From the NCBI GenBank assembly GCA_004558805.1, contig SFDE01000011.1, positions 95,366-159,365 of the forward strand: a stretch of 64,000 nt of DNA, in the 5' to 3' direction. A program made the translations under genes and the position numbers. Source of the stretch: Faecalibacterium prausnitzii. GTDB lineage: Bacteria; Bacillota; Clostridia; Oscillospirales; Ruminococcaceae. This document shows positions 15,492 through 23,163 of this stretch, in pieces. Within the stretch, counting starts at the first letter, position 1; the number at the start of each line of letters is the position of its first letter. The notes under the pieces are model-generated. The model worked only from the letters and a program-made list of their open reading frames with translations. It did no database searches and was not told where the DNA came from.

Positions 15492-16230
15492 GCCGGTGGG
15501 CTTCGTCCACTCTCTGGAATCCTTCGGCTCGGTGGACGGTCCCGGGGTGCGCTTTGTGGTGTTTTTGCAGGGGTGCGCCCTCCGGTGCAAATACTGCCAC
15601 AACCCGGAGACCTGGGCAGAGGGCGGCGAAGAATGGACCCCGGAGGCGCTGTTCCAGAAGGTGTGGCGCTACCGCAACTACTGGGGCAAAAAAGGAGGCA
15701 TCACCGTCAGCGGCGGGGAACCCCTGCGGCAGATGGAGTTTCTCACCGCCTTCTTTGAGCTGGCACGCTCCAAAGGGGTCCACACCGCTCTGGACACTGC
15801 CGGGCAGCCTTTCCGCCCGGAGGACCCCGCCTACCTTGCCGCCTTTGACCGGCTTATGGCGTCCACCAGTCTGGTGATCCTGGACCTGAAGGAGATAGAC
15901 CCCCAGCGGCACCGGCAGCTCACCGGCAAGGACAACGCCAATATTCTGGCGATGGCACGGCACATCTCGGATCTGGGCATTCCCCTGTGGATCCGCCATG
16001 TGCTGGTACCCGGTCTCACCGATGACGAAGACGGGCTGCGCCGGACAGCAGACTTTATCCGGACCCTCAGGACCGTGCAGCGGGTAGAGGTGCTGCCCTA
16101 CCACACTCTGGGACTGTTCAAGTGGCAGAAGCTTGGCATCCCCTACCCCCTGCCGGACGCCGTGCCGCCCACGGCAGAGCAGGTAAAGCGTGCCGAGGAG
16201 CTGCTGGAAGTGAGCCGGTATCCCGGCTGA
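15478..16230 (+). CDS. pflA: pyruvate formate-lyase activating enzyme
   Basis: A 250-residue radical-SAM enzyme that puts the glycyl radical on PflB. The cluster motif is CALRCKYC (C-x3-C-x2-C), followed by the SAM-binding SGGEPL. I start at the ATG 15478, inside the end of pflB (14-base overlap), which gives the normal length and MAFCKPVGFVHS start with SxESFGSVDGPG typical of PflA. Coupled translation with pflB is likely. The gene ends before a repeat-derived hairpin that acts as terminator. Confidence 0.95.
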   Translation: MAFCKPVGFVHSLESFGSVDGPGVRFVVFLQGCALRCKYCHNPETWAEGGEEWTPEALFQKVWRYRNYWGKKGGITVSGGEPLRQMEFLTAFFELARSKGVHTALDTAGQPFRPEDPAYLAAFDRLMASTSLVILDLKEIDPQRHRQLTGKDNANILAMARHISDLGIPLWIRHVLVPGLTDDEDGLRRTADFIRTLRTVQRVEVLPYHTLGLFKWQKLGIPYPLPDAVPPTAEQVKRAEELLEVSRYPG

Positions 16231-16342
16231 AGCGGAAAATTTTTTCGAATCTTGGACCCCCGGAGCGTCTGCGGACGCTCCGGGGGTCCCTTTTCACGGG
16301 CAGGGGCGCTGCGGCAAAGCTGCCTTTGCAGCGCTCCTGCCC
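16231..16342 (+). repeat. two-hairpin intergenic repeat, copy A (head shortened)
   Basis: Holds the end of the repeat head (AGCGGAAAATT), a 16-bp hairpin with TGCG loop (16254-16289) serving as pflA terminator, TTTTCAC, and a second 15-bp hairpin (16298-16312 with 16328-16342). Compare copies at 26645, 36804, 38333, 38573 and 38885. Confidence 0.75.
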
Positions 16343-16349
16343 TTTCTCC

Positions 16350-16378
16350 TTGACTTCCCTGTGCAGCACCGCTATAAT
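16350..16378 (+). promoter_or_regulatory. promoter of the cysS leader
   Basis: TTGACT (16350-16355), 17 bases, TATAAT (16373-16378). Confidence 0.9.
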
Positions 16379-16384
16379 AAAGGG

Positions 16385-16686
16385 GTAAAAGGATAAATGC
16401 GTTTATCCGGGCAGAGTAGCGCCGCACACCGTCTGCGCAGAGAGAACAGGTCACTGGCTGGAAACCTGTTTGCAGACCGCTGCGCAAAGTGCGCCCGGAC
16501 AGCACACGGCGGGAACCCCCCGGGGAAGTATCGCTGTGCGGTGCGCCGCCGTTATCGGCTTTGAGCGACAAACAGAAGTGGAACCGCGATTTTGAGCAAA
16601 AACCGCCTTCGGAGCTGTGCTTTGTGCACCGTTCCGGGGGCGTTTTGTTTTGCGGCTTCTGTCTGCCACAAAAAGGAGAATTGACC
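16385..16686 (+). promoter_or_regulatory. T-box leader responding to uncharged tRNA-Cys
   Basis: The 300-base leader has a long stem I (CCGGGC...GCCCGG), the conserved T-box GTGGAACCGCG (16578-16588) and a terminator (arms 16604-16615 and 16631-16642, then TTTTGTTTT). The acceptor-pairing bulge reads TGGA (16579-16582), which fits the UCCA end expected of tRNA-Cys. A TGC codon at 16490-16492, on the 3' side of stem I before the closing helix, is the likely specifier. Uncharged tRNA-Cys would favour the antiterminator and let cysS be transcribed. Confidence 0.92.
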
Positions 16687-18084
16687 ATGCAGATCTTTAA
16701 CACCCTGACCCGCCAGAAAGAGGAGTTCGTGCCGCAGGTGCCCGGCGAATACCGCATCTATGTCTGCGGTCCCACCGTGTACAACTATATCCACATCGGC
16801 AACGCCCGTCCGCTGATCGTGTTTGACACCCTGCGCCGGTATCTGGAATACCGGGGCAACAAGGTGCTCTATGTGTCCAATATCACCGACATCGACGACA
16901 AGCTCATCAAGAAGGGACAGGAAGAGGGCACCTCCATGAAGGAGGTAGCACAGCGCTTTGAGGCAGAGTACCTCAAGGATGCCGCCGGGCTCAACTGCGA
17001 AAAGCCCACCGTGCAGCCCCGTGCCACCGAGCACATCCAGCAGATCCTGGACATCGTCAAGGACCTCATTGATTCCGGTCACGCCTATGTTGCCAAGAAC
17101 GGGGACGTGTACTTCCGGGTCAAGAGCGACCCGGGCTACGGCAAGCTGAGCCACCTGAAGCTGGATGATCTGGAAAGCGGCAACCGGGAGCTGCGCAGCC
17201 AGATGGAGGACGACCTGAAGGAAGATCCCGCCGACTTTGCGGTCTGGAAGGCTGCAAAGCCCGGTGAGCCTGCATGGGAAAGCCCCTACGGCATGGGTCG
17301 CCCGGGCTGGCACATCGAGTGCAGCGCCATGAGCCGCACCCATCTGGGCAAGACCATCGACCTCCACTGCGGCGGTCAGGACCTGATCTTCCCCCACCAC
17401 GAAAATGAGATTGCCCAGAGCGAGTGCGCCAACGGCTGCCAGTTTGCCCGGTACTGGATGCACAACGGCTTTATCAACGTGGACAACCAGAAGATGTCCA
17501 AGAGCCTCCACAACTTCTTTACCGTCCGGGATGTGGCAAATGTCTACGGCTACGAGCCCATCCGCTACTTCATGCTCACCGCCGGGTACCGGATGCCTCT
17601 GAACTACACCGTAGACCTCATCGAAAGCTGCAAGAACAGTCTGGAGCGGCTGTACACCTGCCGGGAGAATCTGGACTTTGCTCTGGGCAAGGACAGCTTT
17701 GGCACCGACGATACCCTGAAGGCAAAGGCAGCCGAGGCAAAGGAGAAGTTCTGCAAGGCAATGGACGACGACCTGAACACTCCCGACGCCCTTGCCTCCA
17801 TCTTTGATCTGGTAAAGGAGATCAACACCCTGTCCGCTTCTTCCAGTAAGGAAGCACTGGAGACCGCTGCCGCCGCCTTTGACGAGATCACCGGCGTGCT
17901 GGGTCTGCTGTACAACCGCAAGAAGGACGAGGTGCCCGCCGAGGTCACCGAGCTGGTGGAAAAGCGTGCCGCCGCCAAAAAGGCAAAGGACTGGGCAACC
18001 GCCGACGCCATCCGGGCACAGCTCACCGCCATGGGCTGGGCTGTCAAGGACACCGCTCAGGGTCCCCAGCTGAGCAAGCTGTGA
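16687..18084 (+). CDS. cysS: cysteinyl-tRNA synthetase
   Basis: A 465-residue class-I synthetase. It has the HIGH-type motif in YIHIGNARP, the zinc-site Cys in CGPTVYN, WHIECSAM with HCGGQDLIFPHHENE, and KMSKS in NQKMSKSLHN. I start at the ATG 16687 with AAAGGAG nine bases upstream, since the open frame before it is the T-box leader. It is controlled by that leader and ends in its own terminator. No cysteine biosynthesis gene is adjacent. Confidence 0.97.
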   Translation: MQIFNTLTRQKEEFVPQVPGEYRIYVCGPTVYNYIHIGNARPLIVFDTLRRYLEYRGNKVLYVSNITDIDDKLIKKGQEEGTSMKEVAQRFEAEYLKDAAGLNCEKPTVQPRATEHIQQILDIVKDLIDSGHAYVAKNGDVYFRVKSDPGYGKLSHLKLDDLESGNRELRSQMEDDLKEDPADFAVWKAAKPGEPAWESPYGMGRPGWHIECSAMSRTHLGKTIDLHCGGQDLIFPHHENEIAQSECANGCQFARYWMHNGFINVDNQKMSKSLHNFFTVRDVANVYGYEPIRYFMLTAGYRMPLNYTVDLIESCKNSLERLYTCRENLDFALGKDSFGTDDTLKAKAAEAKEKFCKAMDDDLNTPDALASIFDLVKEINTLSASSSKEALETAAAAFDEITGVLGLLYNRKKDEVPAEVTELVEKRAAAKKAKDWATADAIRAQLTAMGWAVKDTAQGPQLSKL

Positions 18085-18131
18085 TCTCTGGCAGAACCCA
18101 CAAAAATCTCTGCCGCAATTCGGTCAACTGA

Positions 18132-18159
18132 ACAAAAAGCGGAGCCTTTCGGCTCCGCT
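18132..18159 (-). terminator. terminator of the eno / small-peptide unit
   Basis: Minus strand 9-bp arms (18159-18151, 18146-18138) with a GAAA tetraloop, then TTTTTGTT. Confidence 0.9.
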
Positions 18160-18163
18160 CCCA

Positions 18164-18190
18164 GACCCTCCCCTGCCGGGAGGGTCTTTT
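18164..18190 (+). terminator. terminator of cysS
   Basis: Arms GACCCTCCC (18164-18172) and GGGAGGGTC (18178-18186), then TTTT. Confidence 0.85.
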
Positions 18191-18232
18191 CATATTCCCA
18201 GATCCTCCGGGGAAGGGGCACGCCCCTTCTCC

Positions 18233-18313
18233 TCAGAGGAACCGCTCGGAAACGATCCACCAGATCCCCGGCAGATTGATCTGACCCAGCAGCTTGCACA
18301 TGATCATAAACAC
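18233..18313 (-). CDS. hydrophobic 26-residue peptide, second of a pair
   Basis: Starts with GTG at 18313; AAAGGAG lies nine bases upstream. It reads VFMIMCKLLG, then a Pro-Gly-Ile-Trp-Trp-Ile-Val core and ends SERFL. The MxKLLG stretch and the central Trp/Ile segment match the neighbouring peptide at 18353-18436, so this is a related pair. A longer frame in the same place (ATG at 18322) has its start only two bases from the ribosome site and encodes no recognisable protein. The peptide could lie in the membrane as one helix. The function is unknown. A strong terminator follows. Confidence 0.6.
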   Translation of the reverse strand: MFMIMCKLLGQINLPGIWWIVSERFL

Positions 18314-18352
18314 GGCACATCTCTCCTTTCTGTTCCAAAAATACACCTGGTA

Positions 18353-18436
18353 TCAGGCAAAGATCCCCTTCAGGATGAGCCAGAGCAGTTTGGAAAACTC
18401 GCCCCCGCCCAGCAGTTTGAGCATCAGAGACAGCAT
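18353..18436 (-). CDS. hydrophobic 27-residue peptide, first of a pair
   Basis: ATG at 18436 with AAAAGGAG nine to ten bases upstream. It reads MLSLMLKLLG, GGEFSK, then LLWLILKGIFA. It is amphipathic to hydrophobic and shares the MxKLLG start and a Trp/Leu/Ile core with the peptide 40 bases downstream. Both follow eno on the same strand (117 bases after its stop) with no terminator between, and share the terminator at 18132-18159, so they may be co-transcribed with eno. I see no clear separate promoter. Similar short peptides elsewhere act in the membrane or as secreted toxins; nothing here proves either. Confidence 0.6.
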   Translation of the reverse strand: MLSLMLKLLGGGEFSKLLWLILKGIFA

Positions 18437-18553
18437 CGGGTGTTTGCTCCTTTTTGGTTATTCCGGTGCAGCTGTACCGCACCGTTCTGCTATGGATACG
18501 ATCCTGCCCGCCGGATCATTGCAGGAAAGTTTTTCCAGCACCCTTCCGCCGGG

Positions 18554-19852
18554 TCAACCCCTGACCCGGAACGCCTCCCTGCCGGGGTACACGGCGCTTT
18601 TTCCCAGCTGCTCCTCAATGCGCAGCAGCCGGTTGTACTTTTCCACCCGCTCACTGCGGCAGGGTGCGCCGGTCTTGATCTGGCAGGTGTTCAGCCCCAC
18701 CGCAAGGTCTGCAATGGTGGTGTCTCCGGTGTCCCCGGAGCGGTGGGAGCTGATGGCGGCGTAGCCTGCCCGGTGCGCCAGCCCGATTGCTTCCAGGGTC
18801 TCGGACAGGGAACCGATCTGGTTGGGCTTGATGAGGACGGCGTTGCCCGCCCCCAGCCGGATGCCTTTTTCCAGCCGCTGGGTATTGGTGACAAACAGGT
18901 CGTCTCCCACCAGCTGTACCCGGCTGCCCAGCTGCCGGGTCATTTCCTGCCAGCCCTCCCAGTCCTCCTCATCCAGACCGTCCTCGATGGAGAGCAGGGG
19001 GTATTTTTCCGCCAGACCCTTCCAGTGGGCGATCAGCTCCCGGGAGCTGTACTCGGTGCCTGCCTTGGGCAGCCGGTACCAGCCTTTTCCCCTTGGGCTC
19101 TTCCACTCCGAGGCGGCGGCATCCACGGCAAGCATAAGATCCCTGCCCGGCAGATAGCCTGCCTTTTCCATGGCGGTAAGGAGGATCTGGATCGCTTCCT
19201 CGTCCCCGTCAAGGTCCGGGGCAAAGCCTCCCTCATCTCCCACGGCGGCAGCAAGCCCCTTTGCCTTCAGGATGGCGGCAAGGGCGTGGTACACCTCCGC
19301 ACACCACCGCAGCGCCTCCCGGAAGGAGGGCGCTCCCACCGGCAGGATCATAAATTCCTGGGTATCCACCGTGTTGGCTGCGTGGGCGCCGCCATTGAGG
19401 ATGTTCATCATGGGCACCGGCAGCCGGGTCCCGTTGACCCCGCCCAGAAACCGGTACAGCGGCATCCTCAGGGATGCTGCGGCGGCACGGCAGGCGGCAA
19501 CAGACACCGCCAGAATGGCGTTTGCCCCCAGCGCAGACTTGTCCTTTGTGCCGTCGGCACGGCACATGGCGGCGTCTACGTCATAAAGGTCTGCAGCATC
19601 CACACCGGTGACGGCTTTGGCAAGGACCCCGTTGATGCTCTCCACCGCCCTCATGACCCCTTTGCCATGGTACCGTGCCCCGTCGCCGTCCCGCAGTTCC
19701 AGCGCCTCAAACTCCCCTGTGGATGCGCCGGAGGGGGCGCAGCCCCGTGCAGTGGTGCCGTCTGCCAGTGTCACCTCCGCTTCCACCGTAGGGTTGCCCC
19801 GGGAGTCCAGGATCTCCCGTCCTGCCACCGCCGTGATCTTCCGTTCGTTCAT
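18554..19852 (-). CDS. eno: enolase
   Basis: A 432-residue enolase (2-phosphoglycerate to phosphoenolpyruvate). The catalytic set is present: SGASTG loop, GGAHAAN, GDEGGFAP, metal ligands in LAVDAAASEW, SIEDGLDEEDWEG and VGDDLFVTN, catalytic Lys in LIKPNQIG, and SHRSG with QIKTGAP. The stretch after SHRSG reads DTGDTTIADLAVG where most bacteria have ETEDTTIADLAV, and AHAANTVD replaces AHADNNVD, so this is a divergent branch. GGGAGG lies before the ATG. Two tiny peptide genes follow on the same strand. Confidence 0.95.
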   Translation of the reverse strand: MNERKITAVAGREILDSRGNPTVEAEVTLADGTTARGCAPSGASTGEFEALELRDGDGARYHGKGVMRAVESINGVLAKAVTGVDAADLYDVDAAMCRADGTKDKSALGANAILAVSVAACRAAAASLRMPLYRFLGGVNGTRLPVPMMNILNGGAHAANTVDTQEFMILPVGAPSFREALRWCAEVYHALAAILKAKGLAAAVGDEGGFAPDLDGDEEAIQILLTAMEKAGYLPGRDLMLAVDAAASEWKSPRGKGWYRLPKAGTEYSSRELIAHWKGLAEKYPLLSIEDGLDEEDWEGWQEMTRQLGSRVQLVGDDLFVTNTQRLEKGIRLGAGNAVLIKPNQIGSLSETLEAIGLAHRAGYAAISSHRSGDTGDTTIADLAVGLNTCQIKTGAPCRSERVEKYNRLLRIEEQLGKSAVYPGREAFRVRG

Positions 19853-19999
19853 TTCCAGAACCTCCCTGTTTCCTTCTGCCGGACACCGGCTTTTCTGCGG
19901 TTCGTTCCGGCTGCTCTTTTCAGTCTGCCCCCCGCTGGGCAGGGGTATTCCACATGGCTGATATGTATTTTGAGTATGGCTGTTATACCAAAATTCATC

Positions 20000-20028
20000 T
20001 TTACTTTTTGTCGTTCTGCACCTATACT
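20000..20028 (+). promoter_or_regulatory. promoter of the MATE gene
   Basis: TTTACT (20000-20005), 17 bases, TATACT (20023-20028). Confidence 0.6.
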
Positions 20029-20085
20029 GGGCTATGGTCGAAAAGATAGACCCTATTATGTACTTTTGTGGAGGAGGATTTATTT

Positions 20086-21507
20086 ATGAATAAGGATCTG
20101 ACGGTGGGCAAGCCGTCACAGGTGCTGTGGAGATTCTGTCTGCCCATGTTCGGCAGCATCATTTTCCAGCAGCTGTACAACATCGCAGACAGCCTTGTGG
20201 CAGGCAAGTTCATTGGCGAAAATGCCCTTGCCGCCGTGGGCAACAGCTACGAGATCACCCTGATCTTCATTGCTTTTGCCTTTGGCTGCAACATCGGCTG
20301 CTCGGTCATCGTGTCCCGGTACTTCGGTGCCAAGGAATACGATGAGATGAAGACCTCTGTGTACACCGCCCTCATCGGCTCCGCCGTGCTCTGCGCTGTG
20401 CTGATGGTGTTTGGTCTGGTGGGCTGCAACGGTCTGCTGGAGCTCATCAACACCCCGGAGGAGATCTTTGCAGACTCGGCGCTGTATCTGGACATCTACG
20501 TTCTGGGTCTGCCCTTTATGTTCTTCTACAACATCGCCACCGGTATCTTCTCGGCGCTGGGTGACAGCAAGACCCCCTTCTACTTCCTTGCAGTGTCCTC
20601 CCTGTCCAACATCGGGGTGGACATCCTCTTTGTGGCAGGCTTCCGGATGGGCGTTGCCGGTGTGGCATGGGCGACCTTTCTGTGTCAGGGCGTCAGCTGC
20701 GTGCTGGCAATGGTGGTGGTGTTCCGCCGGATGAAGGCGGTAAAGACCACCCGCAAGACCGTGTGGTTCTCCTGGAATATGCTGGGCAAGATCGCCGTGG
20801 TGGCGGTGCCCAGCATCCTGCAGCAGAGCTTTGTGTCGGTGGGCAACATCATCCTGCAGAGCGTCATCAACACCTTTGGCGCCAGCGTCATCGCCGGCTA
20901 CTCCGCCGCCGTCAAGCTCAACAACATGGTCATCACCTCCTTTACCACTCTGGGCAACGGCATCTCCAACTACACCTCCCAGAACATGGGTGCCGGAAAG
21001 ATGGACCGGGTAAAGGAAGGCTTTGGTGCCGGGCGAAATCTGGTATGGCTCATCTGCGTGCCCATCGTGCTGCTGTACTTCTTCTTTGGGCGCACCCTGC
21101 TGCTGCTGTTCATGAACGATCCTCAGGGTCCCGCCATTGAGACCGGTATGCTGTTTTTGCGGATCCTTTCCCCCTTCTACTTTGTGGTGTCGATGAAGCT
21201 GGTGGCAGACGGAATCCTGCGGGGCTGCGGGCTTATGGTGCGGTTTATGATCGCCACCTTCAGCGACCTGATCCTCCGGGTATCCATCGCCATCCTCCTC
21301 AGCGCCACCGCACTGGGCTCCACCGGCATCTGGCTGGCGTGGCCTGTGGGCTGGGGCATCGGTACCGGGCTGTCCCTTGTGTTCTACGCTACGGCGATCC
21401 GGAAGGCTCTGGCGCAGACCCCCGCTCAGGTAGAAGCAGAGGGCAATGCCGCCGCTCCCTGCGCCGAGGCAGAATTTGCCGCCGACGCCGAAATGGATAC
21501 CCTGTAA
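20086..21507 (+). CDS. MATE-family efflux transporter
   Basis: A 473-residue protein of about twelve membrane helices in two related halves. The opening LWRFCLPMFGSIIFQQLYNIADSLV is the classic MATE N-terminus and GNGISNYTSQNMGAGK marks the second half. Such carriers export cationic compounds using an ion gradient. I start at the ATG 20086, with GGAGGAGG ten bases upstream; six further codons of frame from a GTG overlap that site. The tail after helix 12 is Ala/Glu-rich. The substrate cannot be told. It diverges from eno and precedes the liv operon without an evident terminator. Confidence 0.92.
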   Translation: MNKDLTVGKPSQVLWRFCLPMFGSIIFQQLYNIADSLVAGKFIGENALAAVGNSYEITLIFIAFAFGCNIGCSVIVSRYFGAKEYDEMKTSVYTALIGSAVLCAVLMVFGLVGCNGLLELINTPEEIFADSALYLDIYVLGLPFMFFYNIATGIFSALGDSKTPFYFLAVSSLSNIGVDILFVAGFRMGVAGVAWATFLCQGVSCVLAMVVVFRRMKAVKTTRKTVWFSWNMLGKIAVVAVPSILQQSFVSVGNIILQSVINTFGASVIAGYSAAVKLNNMVITSFTTLGNGISNYTSQNMGAGKMDRVKEGFGAGRNLVWLICVPIVLLYFFFGRTLLLLFMNDPQGPAIETGMLFLRILSPFYFVVSMKLVADGILRGCGLMVRFMIATFSDLILRVSIAILLSATALGSTGIWLAWPVGWGIGTGLSLVFYATAIRKALAQTPAQVEAEGNAAAPCAEAEFAADAEMDTL

Positions 21508-21613
21508 CCCTTTTGCAACTTGTGAATTGTATTCATCTCAAAAACAAACAAAATGAACGATTTGAAATAGTGCACAAAAACGCACTCGTAATTTTAGCCA
21601 AATTAGCAATAAA

Positions 21614-21642
21614 GTCCATAAAAAGTCCCCAAAAGTATGGAC
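21614..21642. promoter_or_regulatory. inverted repeat upstream of the liv promoter
   Basis: GTCCATA (21614-21620) and TATGGAC (21636-21642) are perfect inverted arms 11 bases before the -35 box, in an unusually AT-rich stretch; a possible regulator site. Confidence 0.45.
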
Positions 21643-21652
21643 GGTTTGTGAA

Positions 21653-21681
21653 TTGCGGTTTTTGGACGGGACGACTATAAT
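21653..21681 (+). promoter_or_regulatory. promoter of the liv operon
   Basis: TTGCGG (21653-21658), 17 bases, TATAAT (21676-21681). Confidence 0.8.
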
Positions 21682-21691
21682 AACACTATCA

Positions 21692-21730
21692 AAGCAAGGT
21701 CGCTTGAGGGAAGCAGACCTTGCTTCCTTT
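21692..21730 (+). promoter_or_regulatory. terminator-like hairpin in the livJ leader
   Basis: AAGCAAGGTC (21692-21701) pairs with GACCTTGCTT (21716-21725) and is followed by CCTTTT. It starts only about ten bases after the -10 box, so it is either an attenuator or a 5' stabilising hairpin. Confidence 0.6.
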
Positions 21731-21771
21731 TAATCTCTTAGAACAAAAAACTCCCAAGGAGGAAATATACT

Positions 21772-22989
21772 ATGAAAAAGATGATCTCCCGTCGTCAGTT
21801 CCTTGCAGCCGCAGGCGTTGCCGCCGCTGCTTCTGTCCTGACCGCCTGCGGCGGTGGTTCCTCCGCAAGCACCGCTTCTTCCGGCGCTGCTGCGGGTTCC
21901 GCCGCTGCCTCCAGCGACACCGTCAAGGTGGGCGTTCTCGGACCCCTCACCGGTCAGGTCTCCGTCTACGGTAAGGCTGTGGTCAACGGTGCCACCCTGT
22001 ACCTGAAGCAGGTCAACGAAAAGGGCGGCGTCAACGGCAAGCAGCTGGAGATCATCACCATGGACGAGCAGGGCGATGAGACTCAGGCAGTCACCTGCTT
22101 TACCAAGATGGTGGATCAGGGCATCACTGCTCTGGTAGGCGATGTCACCACCGCCCCCACTCTGGCAGTTGCTGCCGAGAGCGCCGAGTACAACATGCCC
22201 ATGGTCACTGCTTCCGCTACCGCCGAGGCCGTCACCTACGATGCCGAGACCGACACCGTCAACGCCAACGTCTTCCGTGCCACCTTCACCGACCCCTTCC
22301 AGGGCATCAAGATGGCAGACTACGCCTACGATAAGCTGGGCTACACCAAGGCAGCGGTGATCTTTGAGAAGGGTGCCGACTACAACGAAGGTCTTGCCGA
22401 GAACTTTGTCAAGGAGTTTGAGGCAAAGGGCGGCACCGTGGTGGACGACGAAAGCTACGCCAGCGGCGATGTGGACTTTAAGACCCAGCTCACCACCATC
22501 ATGGGCAAGGGTCCGGAGGTGGTCTTCTGCCCCAACTATTACGAGGACGTGAGCAAGATCCTCAAGCAGGCTCGTGATATCGGCATGACCTGCCCCTTCC
22601 TGGGCGGCGACGGCTGGGACGGTCTGGAGGGCTACGCCACTGCCGACCAGCTGAAGGACGCTTACTTCTGCGCCAACTACGCCAAGGGCTCCAACCCCGA
22701 CTTTGAGTCCGCCTATAAGGCAGAGTACGGCGAGGAATACCCCAACGGCTTTGCTCCTCTGGGCTACGATGCAGCCATGACCGTGGTCTATGGTATCCAG
22801 GCTGCAGAGGATGCCGGTCTGGAAGCAGGCACCGACGAGTACAAGCAGGCTGTCATTGATGCCATCGCTTCCGGCACCATCGAGGGCATCACCGGCACCT
22901 TTACCTTTAATGAGCACCACGACCCCGTGAAGCAGACCGCTATCCTCTGCTTTGAGGAGGACAAGCCGGTGCTGAAGGAAATGTTCTGA
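21772..22989 (+). CDS. livJ: branched-chain amino-acid ABC transporter, substrate-binding lipoprotein
   Basis: A 405-residue periplasmic-binding type I protein (LIV family). The signal is unusual: SRRQFLAAAG is a twin-arginine pattern, followed by a lipobox ending at the Cys in LTAC. After a Ser/Ala/Gly linker the domain begins VKVGVLGPLTGQVSVYG, typical of LivJ-like proteins. It would be a lipid-anchored receptor capturing Leu/Ile/Val or a similar ligand for the LivHM permease. A terminator after it and before livH probably raises its level over the permease. Ligand identity is inferred only from family. Confidence 0.92.
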   Translation: MKKMISRRQFLAAAGVAAAASVLTACGGGSSASTASSGAAAGSAAASSDTVKVGVLGPLTGQVSVYGKAVVNGATLYLKQVNEKGGVNGKQLEIITMDEQGDETQAVTCFTKMVDQGITALVGDVTTAPTLAVAAESAEYNMPMVTASATAEAVTYDAETDTVNANVFRATFTDPFQGIKMADYAYDKLGYTKAAVIFEKGADYNEGLAENFVKEFEAKGGTVVDDESYASGDVDFKTQLTTIMGKGPEVVFCPNYYEDVSKILKQARDIGMTCPFLGGDGWDGLEGYATADQLKDAYFCANYAKGSNPDFESAYKAEYGEEYPNGFAPLGYDAAMTVVYGIQAAEDAGLEAGTDEYKQAVIDAIASGTIEGITGTFTFNEHHDPVKQTAILCFEEDKPVLKEMF

Positions 22990-23056
22990 TCCTGCCAGGA
23001 GCCTCTCCACCGGTGTGGGGCGCTGAGCAGACACCAGAACACAACACGACTCTTTG

Positions 23057-23100
23057 CGGAGACCGCCGGAACAGGATATCCCTGGGCGGTCTCCGTTTTT
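23057..23100 (+). terminator. intra-operon terminator between livJ and livH
   Basis: Arms 23057-23067 and 23085-23095 (11 bp) followed by TTTTT; partial read-through would give excess binding protein. Confidence 0.85.
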
Positions 23101-23163
23101 TATAAAAAAGTGTGAAGATCCAGACGGCGCCTTCTGCGCCGCAAAGAAAGGAAGTATCGGTCC

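Noticed and set aside
13212..15602. 796-codon open frame antisense to pflB
   Set aside because: Shadow of the strongly codon-biased pflB; no ribosome site and no domain.
18057..18482. 141-residue minus-strand frame after eno
   Set aside because: Crosses two terminators; its inner ATG at 18322 is two bases from the ribosome site. The two short peptides fit the ribosome sites better.
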